A stretch of DNA of 64,000 nucleotides from contig NC_004369.1 in the NCBI RefSeq assembly GCF_000011305.1, positions 1,488,001-1,552,000 on the forward strand, read 5' to 3'. Below the pieces are notes generated by a model. It saw only the letters and a list, made by a program, of their open reading frames with translations, was not told the origin of the DNA and made no database searches. The first letter of the stretch is position 1; each line of letters begins with the position of its first letter. This DNA comes from Corynebacterium efficiens YS-314 (GTDB lineage: Bacteria; Actinomycetota; Actinomycetes; Mycobacteriales; Mycobacteriaceae). Below are positions 1 through 8,311 of the stretch, in pieces. Both the position numbers and the translations under genes were made by a program.

Positions 1-54
1 CGGAACCAGATATATGGACACGATTTACAACGATGATTGGGTGGAGGAGACTCT

Positions 55-2721
55 GTGATCAAGGTAGCGATCATCGGGGGCGGACCCCGCGGACTGTGGG
101 CTTCTGAGGAATTATTCGGACTGGCACGGGAACGCGGGGTGGATGTGGATCTGCACGTGTTCGACGACGGTGCCGGTGTGGCCTATACCGATGACCTGCC
201 CGACGAGTGGCTGGTCAATGTGCGTTCCTCGCTGATCCGCACCCAGCTGGGCACCTTCGACGACTGGCGGGGCATACATGATGATCCATTCCCGTCGCGC
301 CACCGGGTCGGCCATTTCCTCGCCGCCTCCTGGGCAGCGCTGGGGGAGCATGTGCCGATGGGCTGCACCCTGACCCGGCATGAGATGCATGTGGATTCGC
401 TCGCTCCGGAAGGACGGCAGTGGCTGGTCAACGGCACCGCCTTCGATGAGGTCCTGCTGGCCACCGGCCATGCCCACGACTGGCCCGGGGCATTGAGCGC
501 CGAGGATCTTCCCGAGGGGGTGCGCCTGATCCGCTCCCCGTACCCACCGCACAACCTGGACGGCATCGGGTCTCAGGACCGGGTCCTGGTGCGCGGGGCG
601 GCCCTGACCTTCATCGACATCATCCGTGCCTGCGATCCGGCCGTGTTCATCCCGGTCACCCGCACCGGCCAGCTGATGACGGTGAAACCGGACCTCGGTG
701 ACCTGGATGCGACGGACCTGCTGGAGGAGGGCAGGAAGCGCATCCTGGGTGTTACCGATCTCCCCGAACTGGTCGCGGTGCTGGAGGATGTCTCCGCCCG
801 CCTGCAGGAGCTGGCCGGACGCGACGATGATGCCTGGGGCATGGGGATCGCCTGGCGCGACATGTACACCGCCATCGTGGAACGCGCCTCCTATGAGGGA
901 CGCGACAGCCTCGAGGGCTTCGGGGACCTCGCCCGTGAGATGGAACGCGTCGCCTTCGGCCCCCCGCCGGAGAGCGCCGAACATCTCCAGCACCTCATCG
1001 ACACCGGCAGGGTCGACATCACCCACCTGGGCCGGGGCCGGGAACCACTGCGTGATCTGGCTGAGGAACTGGGTGCCACCGTGGTCATCGACGCCATTAT
1101 CCCCCCACCCGGGGTGGTGCCGGGAACCCTGGTCGCCGACCTCGTCGAGGCCGGTCACGCACGCATCCGCCCCGGCACCCGTGGCCTGGATGTGGAACCC
1201 GATGGCACCGTGATGGGACAGACCCACCTGTCCGCGGTCGGCCGCATGACCGAGGATGTGGTCCTGGGCAATGACACCCTGTCACGCACCCTGCACGATG
1301 TGATCCCACGCTGGGCGCGCCGGGTGGTGACAGGCCCCGAGCAGGTCCACGGCATCCCCCCGTTGACCGCGCGCCTGGAACCATGGGCGGCTGACCTGGC
1401 CAATGATCCGGCGGCCTGCCGCGGTCTGATCAATGAGTTCGGCAGCCCCGTCAATGTCCTGCACTCCGGGTCCATGCCCCGCAACATCAACGAGCTGGTC
1501 GAGGCCGGTGCACAGATGGGTGTGGACACCCGCATCTTCTTCGCCCGCAAGGCCAACAAGGGGCTCACCTTCGTCGACGCGGTGCGCGATGCCGGTCACG
1601 GCGTGGATGTGGCCAGTGAACGCGAGCTGTCCCAGGTGCTTGGCCGGGGCGTGCCGGGGGAGCGGATCATCCTCTCCGCCGCCATCAAACCGGACAGCCT
1701 GCTGGAGCTCGCGATCGCCAACGGTGTGGTCATCTCCGCGGATTCCCGTGATGAGTTCGACCGGATCGCGGCGCTGGCCGGGGACAGCCTCGCCCGTGTG
1801 GCACCCCGCGTGGCACCGGATCCCGCCACGATGCCACCGACCCGTTTCGGTGAGCGCGTCGGTGACTGGGCGCGTCACCTGGCCGCGCCGGTGCCGGGCG
1901 TGGACATCGTCGGCCTGCACGTCCACCTCCACGGTTACTCGGCCGTCGACCGCGCGGCCGCACTGCGGGAGTGCTGTGAGCTTGTCGACGCCCTCACCAC
2001 CGCCGGCCACACCCCCCGCTTCATCGATCTCGGCGGCGGGGTGCCCATGAGCTACCTTGACTCCACCGAGCAGTGGTTGAAGTACCAGTCCGCGCGCAGC
2101 GCCGCCGTGGATGGTTATGCTGATCCGTTCACCTGGAAATCCGATCCGCTCAACACCACCTACCCCTACCACCAGACCCCGGTGCGTGGGCCCTGGTTGA
2201 AGCAGGTCCTCGGCGACGGTGTGGCGGAGATGCTCATCGAGCGTGGTCTGCGCCTGCACCTGGAGCCGGGCAGGAGTCTGCTGGACGGTTGCGGGCTCAT
2301 CCTCGCCGAGGTGGCGTTCGTGAAAACCCGCAGTGATGGTGTGCCCCTGGTGGGTCTGGCCATGAACCGCACCCAGTGCCGGACCACCTCCGATGACTAC
2401 CTCGTCGATCCGCTGCACATCACCGATGAGGCGGACGGTGAGGAGCGGGAGGCCTTCCTGGTCGGGGCCTACTGCATCGAGGATGAACTCATCCTGCGCC
2501 GGCGTATCCGCTTCCCGCGTGGGGTGAAGGCCGGCGATATCATCGGCATCCCGAATACCGCCGGTTATTTCATGCACATCCTGGAAAGTGCGTCCCACCA
2601 GATCCCCCTGGCCAAGAACGTGGTGTGGCCGGCCGGCGAGCTCGATGACATCGACCGCCTGGATGGGTCAGAGGGGGAGGGTGAGGCAGCTCTGCGCCAT
2701 CGCCTGGAAGTCGTCCGGTAG
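55..2721 (+). CDS. FAD/NAD(P)-binding domain fused to a fold-III PLP-dependent decarboxylase-like domain
   Basis: The first half begins with a dinucleotide-binding loop (GGGPRGLWA, residues 8-16) typical of the FAD/NAD(P)-binding family related to amino-acid N-hydroxylases. From about residue 450 the protein becomes an alanine-racemase/DAP-decarboxylase-type barrel. Its FFARKANKG motif places the likely PLP lysine at about residue 499, and GAYCIEDE places the conserved cysteine at about 807. GTG at 55 is chosen because GGAGGAG lies just upstream; an upstream in-frame TTG at 37 lacks this. About 888 aa. The 3' end overlaps the convergent bioD by 54 bp. The substrate is unknown; decarboxylation or racemisation of an amino acid coupled to a flavin step is inference. 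The fusion itself is clear because one frame runs through both domains. Confidence 0.8.
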   Translation: MIKVAIIGGGPRGLWASEELFGLARERGVDVDLHVFDDGAGVAYTDDLPDEWLVNVRSSLIRTQLGTFDDWRGIHDDPFPSRHRVGHFLAASWAALGEHVPMGCTLTRHEMHVDSLAPEGRQWLVNGTAFDEVLLATGHAHDWPGALSAEDLPEGVRLIRSPYPPHNLDGIGSQDRVLVRGAALTFIDIIRACDPAVFIPVTRTGQLMTVKPDLGDLDATDLLEEGRKRILGVTDLPELVAVLEDVSARLQELAGRDDDAWGMGIAWRDMYTAIVERASYEGRDSLEGFGDLAREMERVAFGPPPESAEHLQHLIDTGRVDITHLGRGREPLRDLAEELGATVVIDAIIPPPGVVPGTLVADLVEAGHARIRPGTRGLDVEPDGTVMGQTHLSAVGRMTEDVVLGNDTLSRTLHDVIPRWARRVVTGPEQVHGIPPLTARLEPWAADLANDPAACRGLINEFGSPVNVLHSGSMPRNINELVEAGAQMGVDTRIFFARKANKGLTFVDAVRDAGHGVDVASERELSQVLGRGVPGERIILSAAIKPDSLLELAIANGVVISADSRDEFDRIAALAGDSLARVAPRVAPDPATMPPTRFGERVGDWARHLAAPVPGVDIVGLHVHLHGYSAVDRAAALRECCELVDALTTAGHTPRFIDLGGGVPMSYLDSTEQWLKYQSARSAAVDGYADPFTWKSDPLNTTYPYHQTPVRGPWLKQVLGDGVAEMLIERGLRLHLEPGRSLLDGCGLILAEVAFVKTRSDGVPLVGLAMNRTQCRTTSDDYLVDPLHITDEADGEEREAFLVGAYCIEDELILRRRIRFPRGVKAGDIIGIPNTAGYFMHILESASHQIPLAKNVVWPAGELDDIDRLDGSEGEGEAALRHRLEVVR

Positions 2722-3330
2722 CAGGTCCCCGGCGCCGGCCGGCAGCACCCCGAGCAGGGGAACCCGGCAGATCCGGGTGAGTTCCCCATGGTTGAGCTGT
2801 TCCGCCAGTCCGGGATCGGGGGATGCGGAACCGCCGATCAACCCCAGCACCTCAACACCGGCGGTACGGGCTGCCTGCACGCTGAGCTCCGCGGCGTTCA
2901 GGCTGCCCAGTCCCAGGGAGGTCACCAGCACCAGCGGTGCGTCGAGCTCGGCGGCGACGTCCAGCAGGGTCAGATCATCCGCCAGGCGGACCAGCACGCC
3001 ACCGGCACCCTCCACCAGAACAATCCGGTCGGGTGCATCGAGGTCGCGGATCTCCCGGGCAAGGTCGGGCAGGGTCACCTGGGGCAGACCCGCGCGCCGT
3101 GCCGCGAGGTTGGGTGCCAGCGGGTCCGGGTAGCGGGTGAACTCCACCCCGCGGATACCGCTGAGCTTTTCGACGGTGTGGATATCACCCCGGCCGTCCG
3201 GTTCACCGGTCTGGACCGGTTTGACGGGGATCACCCGGTCACCCCGGTGGTGGAAGGCTGATGCGAGTGCCGCGGTGGCGATGGTCTTGCCCACATCCGT
3301 GCCGGTGCCGCTGATGAAGAGGATGCTCAT
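2668..3330 (-). CDS. bioD: ATP-dependent dethiobiotin synthetase
   Basis: Cytosolic enzyme that carboxylates and cyclises 7,8-diaminopelargonate to dethiobiotin with ATP and CO2, the penultimate step of biotin synthesis. The start MSILFISGTGTDVGKT carries the family's P-loop (GTGTDVGKT), and VEGAGG lies mid-protein. About 220 aa, the normal length. The ATG is fixed by its overlap with the bioA stop (ATGA at 3327-3330), so the two genes are translationally coupled. A longer in-frame extension upstream would lie inside bioA and is rejected. Expression should come from the bioA promoter with its BioQ-type operator. Confidence 0.95.
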   Translation of the reverse strand: MSILFISGTGTDVGKTIATAALASAFHHRGDRVIPVKPVQTGEPDGRGDIHTVEKLSGIRGVEFTRYPDPLAPNLAARRAGLPQVTLPDLAREIRDLDAPDRIVLVEGAGGVLVRLADDLTLLDVAAELDAPLVLVTSLGLGSLNAAELSVQAARTAGVEVLGLIGGSASPDPGLAEQLNHGELTRICRVPLLGVLPAGAGDLLPDDFQAMAQSCLTLPL

Positions 3331-4625
3331 GGCCTGCTCCCCGCAGCCCGGACAGCGGCGGCCACACCGCGGCAGATCGTGGCGATGTCCTCCGTGGTGC
3401 AGACATAGGGAGGCATGACGTAGATGAGGCGTCCGAAGGGACGTAACCACACCCCCTCCGCGATCGCCGCCCGGGTGGCGTTGATCATATCCACCGGGGT
3501 GGTCATCTCCACCACGCCGATCGCGCCGAGGACACGGACATCGGCCACCCCGGGTTCCCGGCGCAACGGGTCCAGCCCCGCCCTGAGTTCCGTATCAATC
3601 CCGAGCACCGCAGAGCGCCACCCACCCTCGGCGATGATCGCCAGGGATTCCGCAGCCACCGCGCAGGCCAGGGGATTGGCCATGAAGGTGGGGCCGTGCA
3701 TCAGCGCGCCCCCGCCACGGGGCGAGGTGATCGCATCGGCGACCGCGGTGGTGCACAAGGTGGCGGCCAGCGTCATGAACCCACCGGTCAGCGCCTTGCC
3801 CACACACAGGATGTCCGGGGTCACCCCGGCGGCCGAGGTGGCGAACAGACTGCCGGTGCGACCGAATCCGGTGGCTATCTCATCGGCGATCATGAGGATG
3901 CCCCGGCGGTTGCAGATCTCCCGGACACCGGCCACCAGGCGATGATCATGGAAACGCATCCCACCGGCACCCTGGACCACCGGTTCGATGATGATCGCGG
4001 CCACGGTGTCATCCACCAGGGACTCAAGCTCGTCCAGGTAGCGCTCCAGTTCCTGCGGGTCGGAACCCCGGACGGGTGGGGCGGGTGCGAAGAGCTGCTG
4101 CGCCAGGACACCGCTCCACAGGGAATGCATCCCCCCGTCGGGATCGCAGACGCTCATCGCTGCGAAGGTGTCGCCGTGGTATCCGGAGCGCCACGTCAGC
4201 AGGCGGGTGCGTTCCGGGTGCCCGATGCCACGGGAGTACTGGAGGGCCATCTTCACGGCGACCTCCACGGCGACGGACCCGGAATCGGAGTAGAAGACGG
4301 TGTCCAGGGGGGCGTCGACAAGCTCCAGCAGCGCCCGGGTCAGCCGGGCTGCGGGCTCGTGTGTCAGGCCACCGAACATCACGTGGCTCATGCGGTGGGC
4401 CTGGGCGGTGGCGGCGGCCACCAGACGTGGGTGTCCGTGTCCATGCACCGCGGACCACCATGAGCTCATGCCGTCGATCAGCTGGGTGCCATCGCTGAGA
4501 TGGAGGTGGATCCCCTCCGTGGCTGAGACCGGGAGAGCCGGCGCCCCGGGGGCGGAATAGGGGTGCCAGATGTGGTTTTTATCCAGCTCGAGGATGTCCT
4601 CAGGGGTCAGGGTGTCTGTGTGCAT
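3327..4625 (-). CDS. bioA: adenosylmethionine-8-amino-7-oxononanoate aminotransferase
   Basis: PLP enzyme that transfers the amino group of S-adenosylmethionine to KAPA, giving 7,8-diaminopelargonate in biotin synthesis. It shows the class-III aminotransferase features: IWHPYSAPG near the N-terminus, WWSAVHGHGHP, the aspartate in IADEIATGFGRTG, and the PLP lysine in CVGKALTGG. About 432 aa, full length. The start MHTDTL is chosen because GGAGAAAG lies directly before it; an upstream ATG in frame has no such site. First gene of bioA-bioD. A TATAGT -10 box and a palindrome overlapping the -35 region lie upstream. Confidence 0.95.
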   Translation of the reverse strand: MHTDTLTPEDILELDKNHIWHPYSAPGAPALPVSATEGIHLHLSDGTQLIDGMSSWWSAVHGHGHPRLVAAATAQAHRMSHVMFGGLTHEPAARLTRALLELVDAPLDTVFYSDSGSVAVEVAVKMALQYSRGIGHPERTRLLTWRSGYHGDTFAAMSVCDPDGGMHSLWSGVLAQQLFAPAPPVRGSDPQELERYLDELESLVDDTVAAIIIEPVVQGAGGMRFHDHRLVAGVREICNRRGILMIADEIATGFGRTGSLFATSAAGVTPDILCVGKALTGGFMTLAATLCTTAVADAITSPRGGGALMHGPTFMANPLACAVAAESLAIIAEGGWRSAVLGIDTELRAGLDPLRREPGVADVRVLGAIGVVEMTTPVDMINATRAAIAEGVWLRPFGRLIYVMPPYVCTTEDIATICRGVAAAVRAAGSRP

Positions 4626-4662
4626 CTTTCTCCTGCGTGCGCTGTGGTGGAGGTGTTTGTGC

Positions 4663-4692
4663 ACTATAACCCCTGTATTGAACAGTGTTCAA
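4663..4692 (-). promoter_or_regulatory. bioAD promoter overlapped by a BioQ-type operator
   Basis: On the minus strand TTGAAC (4692-4687) and TATAGT (4668-4663), separated by 18 bp, form a promoter. The palindrome TGAACAGTGTTCA at 4679-4691 covers the -35 element. It matches the TGAAC-N3-GTTCA operator known for the TetR-type biotin repressor BioQ of C. glutamicum. Repression by blocking RNA polymerase is inferred; bioQ is not in this window. Confidence 0.82.
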
Positions 4693-4732
4693 TCAACGGG
4701 GGTGAAAATGGGAGCTGCGGGGCGTGAGGGTG

Positions 4733-4770
4733 CATAATGTCTCACCATGAACATAATTGAACACCGTTCA
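4733..4770 (+). promoter_or_regulatory. Leaderless promoter and second BioQ-type operator at the POT transporter start
   Basis: TGCATAAT gives an extended -10 box (CATAAT 4733-4738), placing the transcript start at about the ATG at 4747. A second palindrome, TGAACACCGTTCA at 4758-4770, lies inside the first codons of the transporter. With the bioA-side copy this gives two sites about 67 bp apart, so both divergent units probably respond to biotin. Confidence 0.75.
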
Positions 4771-6225
4771 ACTCGGGTTGTGCCGGTGAGGCATCCCCGC
4801 TCCATGCCCGCGATGGTCACCATCGAGATGTGGGAGCGTTTCAGCTTCTACGGCATGCAGGCCATCCTCGCGTACTATCTCTACGCCCGGGTGGGCGACG
4901 GCGGACTGGGGATGGAAACCCACCATGCCACCGCCGTGGTGGGTGCCTACGGGGCCTTCCTCTACCTGTGTACCTTCGCCGGGGGCTGGATCAGCGACCG
5001 TCTGCTCGGCGCGGAGAAAACCCTCCTGGGTGGGGCGGTCGCCCTGGTCATCGGCCACCTGGGTCTGTCTGTCATCCCGGGGTATCCCGGCCTCGCGGTG
5101 GGCTTGATCCTCATCGCCCTGGGCTCCGGATTCCTCAAGACCGCGGCGATCACCATCCTGGGAGGTTCCTACCCGGCCACCTCGGGGAAGCGGAGCGTGG
5201 GGTTCCAGTACTTCTACCTCGGCATCAACATCGGCGCCTTCCTGGGTCCACTCCTCACCGGATGGCTGGCGGTCCACCATGGCTACCATGTGGGTTTCGG
5301 CGCCGCGGCAGTCCTCATGCTCATCGGTCTGCTCTCCTATCTGCGGATGCGCCCGGGCATGCTGGAATCCCTGCCGGAGGAGGTCCGGGGCTCCATACGC
5401 GCCCCCGCCCAGCCCCTCAGTCCTGCGGGGAGGGTGACCACCCTGACGGTCACCGTGATCGCCACGGCCCTGGTGGCCGGGGTCCTGGGCACCGGAATCC
5501 TGCCACCGGGCATGCTGTCCCATGTCCTGCTCATGGGCACGGTGACCGTTGCGCTCGTGCTCGTCCTGCAGATCCTCCGATCCCCGCAGGTCACCGCAGC
5601 TGAACGACGCCGGGTCGTGGCCTTCCTTCCGCTCGCGCTGGCCTCCGTGGCCTTCTGGGCACTACAGGCCCAGATCTATGGTGTGCTCGCTGTGTATTCC
5701 GATCTCCGCCTCAACCGCGAGGTCCTCGGCTGGGAGATCCCCGCTGCCTGGACACAGTCACTGAACCCCCTGTTCATCCTGCTCTTCACCTTTCCCCTGG
5801 CCTACCTCCTCTCCCGCCGGGGAGACCGTGATCCCCACGCGTCGACCAAGATGGGTGGTGGCGTGATACTGGCGGGTTCGGCCATGCTCATCCTGCTGCC
5901 GTTTGTGGGCGGTGGCCCCGGCTCCACCCCGTTCATGGCGCTGGCCCTCACCATTGCCGTGATGACCCTGGGCGAGTTGTTCATCGGGCCGGTGGGTATG
6001 GCCTCGACCTCCACCCACGCACCACGGGCATTCGCGACCAGATTCTCCGCCCTGTATTTCCTCACCATCGCGATCGGCACCTCGGCCGCGGGATCCCTGT
6101 CGACCCTCTATGACCCCACCTCCGCGACCGCGGAAGCCCGTTACCTCCTCCTCATGGGGGCGGCGGCGATGCTCATTGGCGTGGTCACCCTGGGGTGGTC
6201 CCGGTGGCTGCGTTCCCGGGCCTAG
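4747..6225 (+). CDS. POT/PTR-family proton-dependent oligopeptide transporter
   Basis: Integral membrane protein of 492 aa with the POT signature EMWERFSFYGMQAIL near residue 30 and many hydrophobic segments, typical of the 12-14 helix di/tripeptide:proton symporters. FYLGINIGAFLGP matches the second POT motif. No Shine-Dalgarno is visible, and a -10 box 8 nt before the ATG suggests a leaderless mRNA. The gene is divergent from bioA and carries a BioQ-type operator within its first codons. A permease of this family also neighbours bioA in C. glutamicum (recalled). Import of peptides or of a biotin-related compound are both possible; the sequence does not decide. Confidence 0.88.
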   Translation: MNIIEHRSTRVVPVRHPRSMPAMVTIEMWERFSFYGMQAILAYYLYARVGDGGLGMETHHATAVVGAYGAFLYLCTFAGGWISDRLLGAEKTLLGGAVALVIGHLGLSVIPGYPGLAVGLILIALGSGFLKTAAITILGGSYPATSGKRSVGFQYFYLGINIGAFLGPLLTGWLAVHHGYHVGFGAAAVLMLIGLLSYLRMRPGMLESLPEEVRGSIRAPAQPLSPAGRVTTLTVTVIATALVAGVLGTGILPPGMLSHVLLMGTVTVALVLVLQILRSPQVTAAERRRVVAFLPLALASVAFWALQAQIYGVLAVYSDLRLNREVLGWEIPAAWTQSLNPLFILLFTFPLAYLLSRRGDRDPHASTKMGGGVILAGSAMLILLPFVGGGPGSTPFMALALTIAVMTLGELFIGPVGMASTSTHAPRAFATRFSALYFLTIAIGTSAAGSLSTLYDPTSATAEARYLLLMGAAAMLIGVVTLGWSRWLRSRA

Positions 6226-6249
6226 GAACGCTGCATTAGTCTGGCCCAC

Positions 6250-6813
6250 ATGAGCATACTCACCCCCAGGCTGCGCCGGGCGATCACCGTGGCCGCCGTG
6301 GCACACCGTGATCATGTCCGCAAGGGCAGTGGGATCCCCTACATCACGCATCTGTTCTCCGTCATGCACCTGCTGAGGTCGGTGACCGATGATGAGGATG
6401 TGCTCATCGCGGGCCTCCTGCATGACACCCTGGAGGATGTCCCCGAGCATTATTCCGCCGGGCATCTGGAGGCGGACTTCGGGGCCCGGGTGCTGCGGCT
6501 GGTGCGCGATCTGACCAAGGACGATTCCCTGCCCCGGTGGCGGGACCGCTCGGAGGCCTACCTCAACCATCTCGAACACCACGCCGACCGCGATGCCGTA
6601 CTCATCAGCCTGGCGGACAAGACCCACAACCTCATGTCCATCTTTGATGATCATGAGGTCATCGGCGAGCGGTTGTGGGAGAGGTTCAACTCCACCAGGG
6701 AGGAGAACCAGTGGTGGTATGCGCAGATCCACCGCGTGGCGGTGGCACGGGTGGGGCGCAACCAGCTCACCGATGAGCTCGGCGAGCTGGTGCGGCGGCT
6801 GCAGCTTCTCTGA
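6250..6813 (+). CDS. HD-domain phosphohydrolase of the RelA/SpoT hydrolase type
   Basis: Protein of 187 aa resembling stand-alone (p)ppGpp hydrolases of the MESH1/SpoT-HD class. The metal-binding HD pattern is seen as AVAHRDHVRKG and PYITHLFSV near the N-terminus, GLLHDTLEDV in the middle and LADKTHNLMSI further on. No synthetase, TGS or ACT domain is present, so if it acts on (p)ppGpp it can only degrade it. A TAGTCT -10 box ends 7 nt before the ATG and there is no Shine-Dalgarno, so translation is probably leaderless. It follows the POT gene by 24 bp but appears to have its own promoter. The hydrolysed nucleotide is inferred. Confidence 0.8.
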   Translation: MSILTPRLRRAITVAAVAHRDHVRKGSGIPYITHLFSVMHLLRSVTDDEDVLIAGLLHDTLEDVPEHYSAGHLEADFGARVLRLVRDLTKDDSLPRWRDRSEAYLNHLEHHADRDAVLISLADKTHNLMSIFDDHEVIGERLWERFNSTREENQWWYAQIHRVAVARVGRNQLTDELGELVRRLQLL

Positions 6814-6819
6814 TGCCGG

Positions 6820-7242
6820 TTAACGCCCCAGCTCCTCCGGGGTGCAGATGGGCACGAGCGAGATGAAATGCTCTGAGGCACCCCTGCTGCGCAGGTCGGT
6901 GTTGCTGTAGCAACCCCGGAGCAGTCCGGTCTGGGTGGTGCCGGCGTGTTCCACGGGCCACCACCGGCCATCCTGGAATTCAAAAGCCTCCAACCAGTCG
7001 GTCTGGTACTGGCCCACCCACGCGAACTGGTTGTCGCAGTAGACAACGGAGGTGCGGTCGGACCCCCGCCACTCCGGGAGGGCCTCGTTGAACAGGTGTG
7101 GGGAACAGTCACCGTGCTGAGGCATCAGATAGGAGCTGAGACCTGCGGAGCTGCCCGTGTCCTGCGCAGAGGCGGGAACCAGGTTGGCGGTGCCGGCGGT
7201 GAGGGTGAACGCTGCGGTCAGGGCAGCAGGAGTGCGTTTCAT
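6820..7242 (-). CDS. Small secreted protein of unknown function
   Basis: About 140 aa starting MKRTPAALTAAF, with a short charged N-terminus, a hydrophobic stretch and a likely signal-peptidase site near ASA-QDT (around residue 27). The mature part contains four cysteines (in GDCSP, VYCDN, RGCYS and PICTP), enough for two disulphides outside the membrane. A longer reading frame upstream is less likely because it would mask the signal peptide. It ends 6 bp from the convergent HD gene. The family was not recognised; an extracytoplasmic role is inferred from the signal peptide only. Confidence 0.65.
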   Translation of the reverse strand: MKRTPAALTAAFTLTAGTANLVPASAQDTGSSAGLSSYLMPQHGDCSPHLFNEALPEWRGSDRTSVVYCDNQFAWVGQYQTDWLEAFEFQDGRWWPVEHAGTTQTGLLRGCYSNTDLRSRGASEHFISLVPICTPEELGR

Positions 7243-7284
7243 GGACACAGTGTAGAGCAGATGTGCGACCGCTACGCGCACAAT

Positions 7285-7992
7285 CTACAGCAGAGCACCG
7301 AGGCGGTCGGCGGCGTCGATAAGCTCGGTTCCCCACAGGGCTGCGGGGTGGGGGCGCAGGCGCTCGGCCGCGCCCGAGATGGACAGCACGGCGATCATGG
7401 AACCGTTGGAGTCGAAGACGGGACAGGAGAGGCTGGCCAGGCCCACCTCGCGTTCGCTGACGGATTCCGCGAGGCCGGTGGCGCGCACCTGATCCAGATC
7501 GGCGGGCGTGAAGGCGCCGGGGGCAACGCCCGGGTTGTGGGCGGCGAACACCCGGGCCGCGGAACCGGCGTGGAGCGGCATGCGGGTACCCACCGGGACG
7601 ACGTTTTTCAGCCCCGAGGAGGGTTCCTGGCTGGCCACGCAGGTGCGGGAATTCCCGGTGAGGCGGTAGAGCTGGACGGATTCGCCGGTGCGTTCCATCA
7701 GGTCGGTCATGATGGGCACGGCGATGTCGATGAGGGTGTCGGTGCCGCGGGCCCCGAGGGAGGCCAGGCGCGCACCGATGGTCCAGCGGCTGTCCCGGGA
7801 GCGGGCCAGCATGCCGTGGACCTCCAGCGCGGAGGCCAGGCGGTGGGCTGTCGCGCGCGGCAGGGAGGTGGCCGCCGCGAGCTCGGCGAGTGAGCGGGGC
7901 TGTTCGGCGATGACATTGAGGATGGTCACCGCCCGGTCGAGTACCTTGATGCCACTTTCCGTGGTGATCTCATGTTCTTCTTGCTGTCCCAT
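7285..7992 (-). CDS. ltbR: IclR-family regulator, LtbR type (leucine and tryptophan biosynthesis)
   Basis: Transcription factor of 235 aa. The N-terminal winged helix includes LDRAVTILNVIAEQPRSLAE and LPRATAHRLASALEVHGML (recognition helix near residues 45-65). The C-terminal IclR effector domain has SCPVFDSNG and ISGAAERL. It is divergent from leuCD across a 319-bp gap. This is the arrangement of ltbR in C. glutamicum, where it represses leuB, leuCD and trp genes. The start MGQQEEHEI is supported by the position of the divergent promoter region. The name relies on synteny plus family; effector and exact operator were not established here. Confidence 0.85.
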   Translation of the reverse strand: MGQQEEHEITTESGIKVLDRAVTILNVIAEQPRSLAELAAATSLPRATAHRLASALEVHGMLARSRDSRWTIGARLASLGARGTDTLIDIAVPIMTDLMERTGESVQLYRLTGNSRTCVASQEPSSGLKNVVPVGTRMPLHAGSAARVFAAHNPGVAPGAFTPADLDQVRATGLAESVSEREVGLASLSCPVFDSNGSMIAVLSISGAAERLRPHPAALWGTELIDAADRLGALL

Positions 7993-8311
7993 GCCTCGAA
8001 TCTATCAGTCCACTGTGTGGGACACCGTCAGTGGTGGGCCTGTCTGGGCTTGTCGACGCCTTATGTATAGGCCCCGTGATTCGCGGGCGTAACGGTGATC
8101 ATGCGCGCAGCGTGACAAATGGGGGTGGGAGTGCGCTATACTATCCCATGAAGCGAAACGGCTGTCCCAAAGAGTGGGATTTTGGCTGGTTGGGCGGGCA
8201 TGGTTCCACGGCGCGGAATTAGCCACCTCAAACCCCTGATCATCCCACCCCGGACGGATATGTCACCCCGCGGATTCAACCACTTCACACAGTTTAGGAC
8301 GGTGAATTTCC
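7993..8311. promoter_or_regulatory. ltbR-leuC divergent regulatory region
   Basis: Gene-poor gap of 319 bp. On the plus strand GTGACA (8112-8117) and TATACT (8137-8142), 19 bp apart, form a good leuC promoter, with a start site near 8149. That leaves a leader of about 160 nt before leuC. The leader contains a short hairpin (TCCCA/TGGGA near 8165-8180) and a 24-codon frame listed separately. An LtbR operator is expected near the promoter but was not pinned down. Confidence 0.6.
8148..8222 (+). CDS. Possible leuCD leader peptide (24 aa, leaderless)
   Basis: ATG at 8148 lies 5 nt after the leuC -10 box, at the expected transcript start, so this frame could be translated without a leader. The peptide starts MKRNGCPKEWDFGWLGGHG and ends at a TAG at 8220-8222, 89 nt before leuC. 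It has two tryptophans and one leucine, fewer than a classical attenuator needs. No convincing terminator follows it. It may be chance; coding capacity and position are the only evidence. Confidence 0.3.
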   Translation: MKRNGCPKEWDFGWLGGHGSTARN

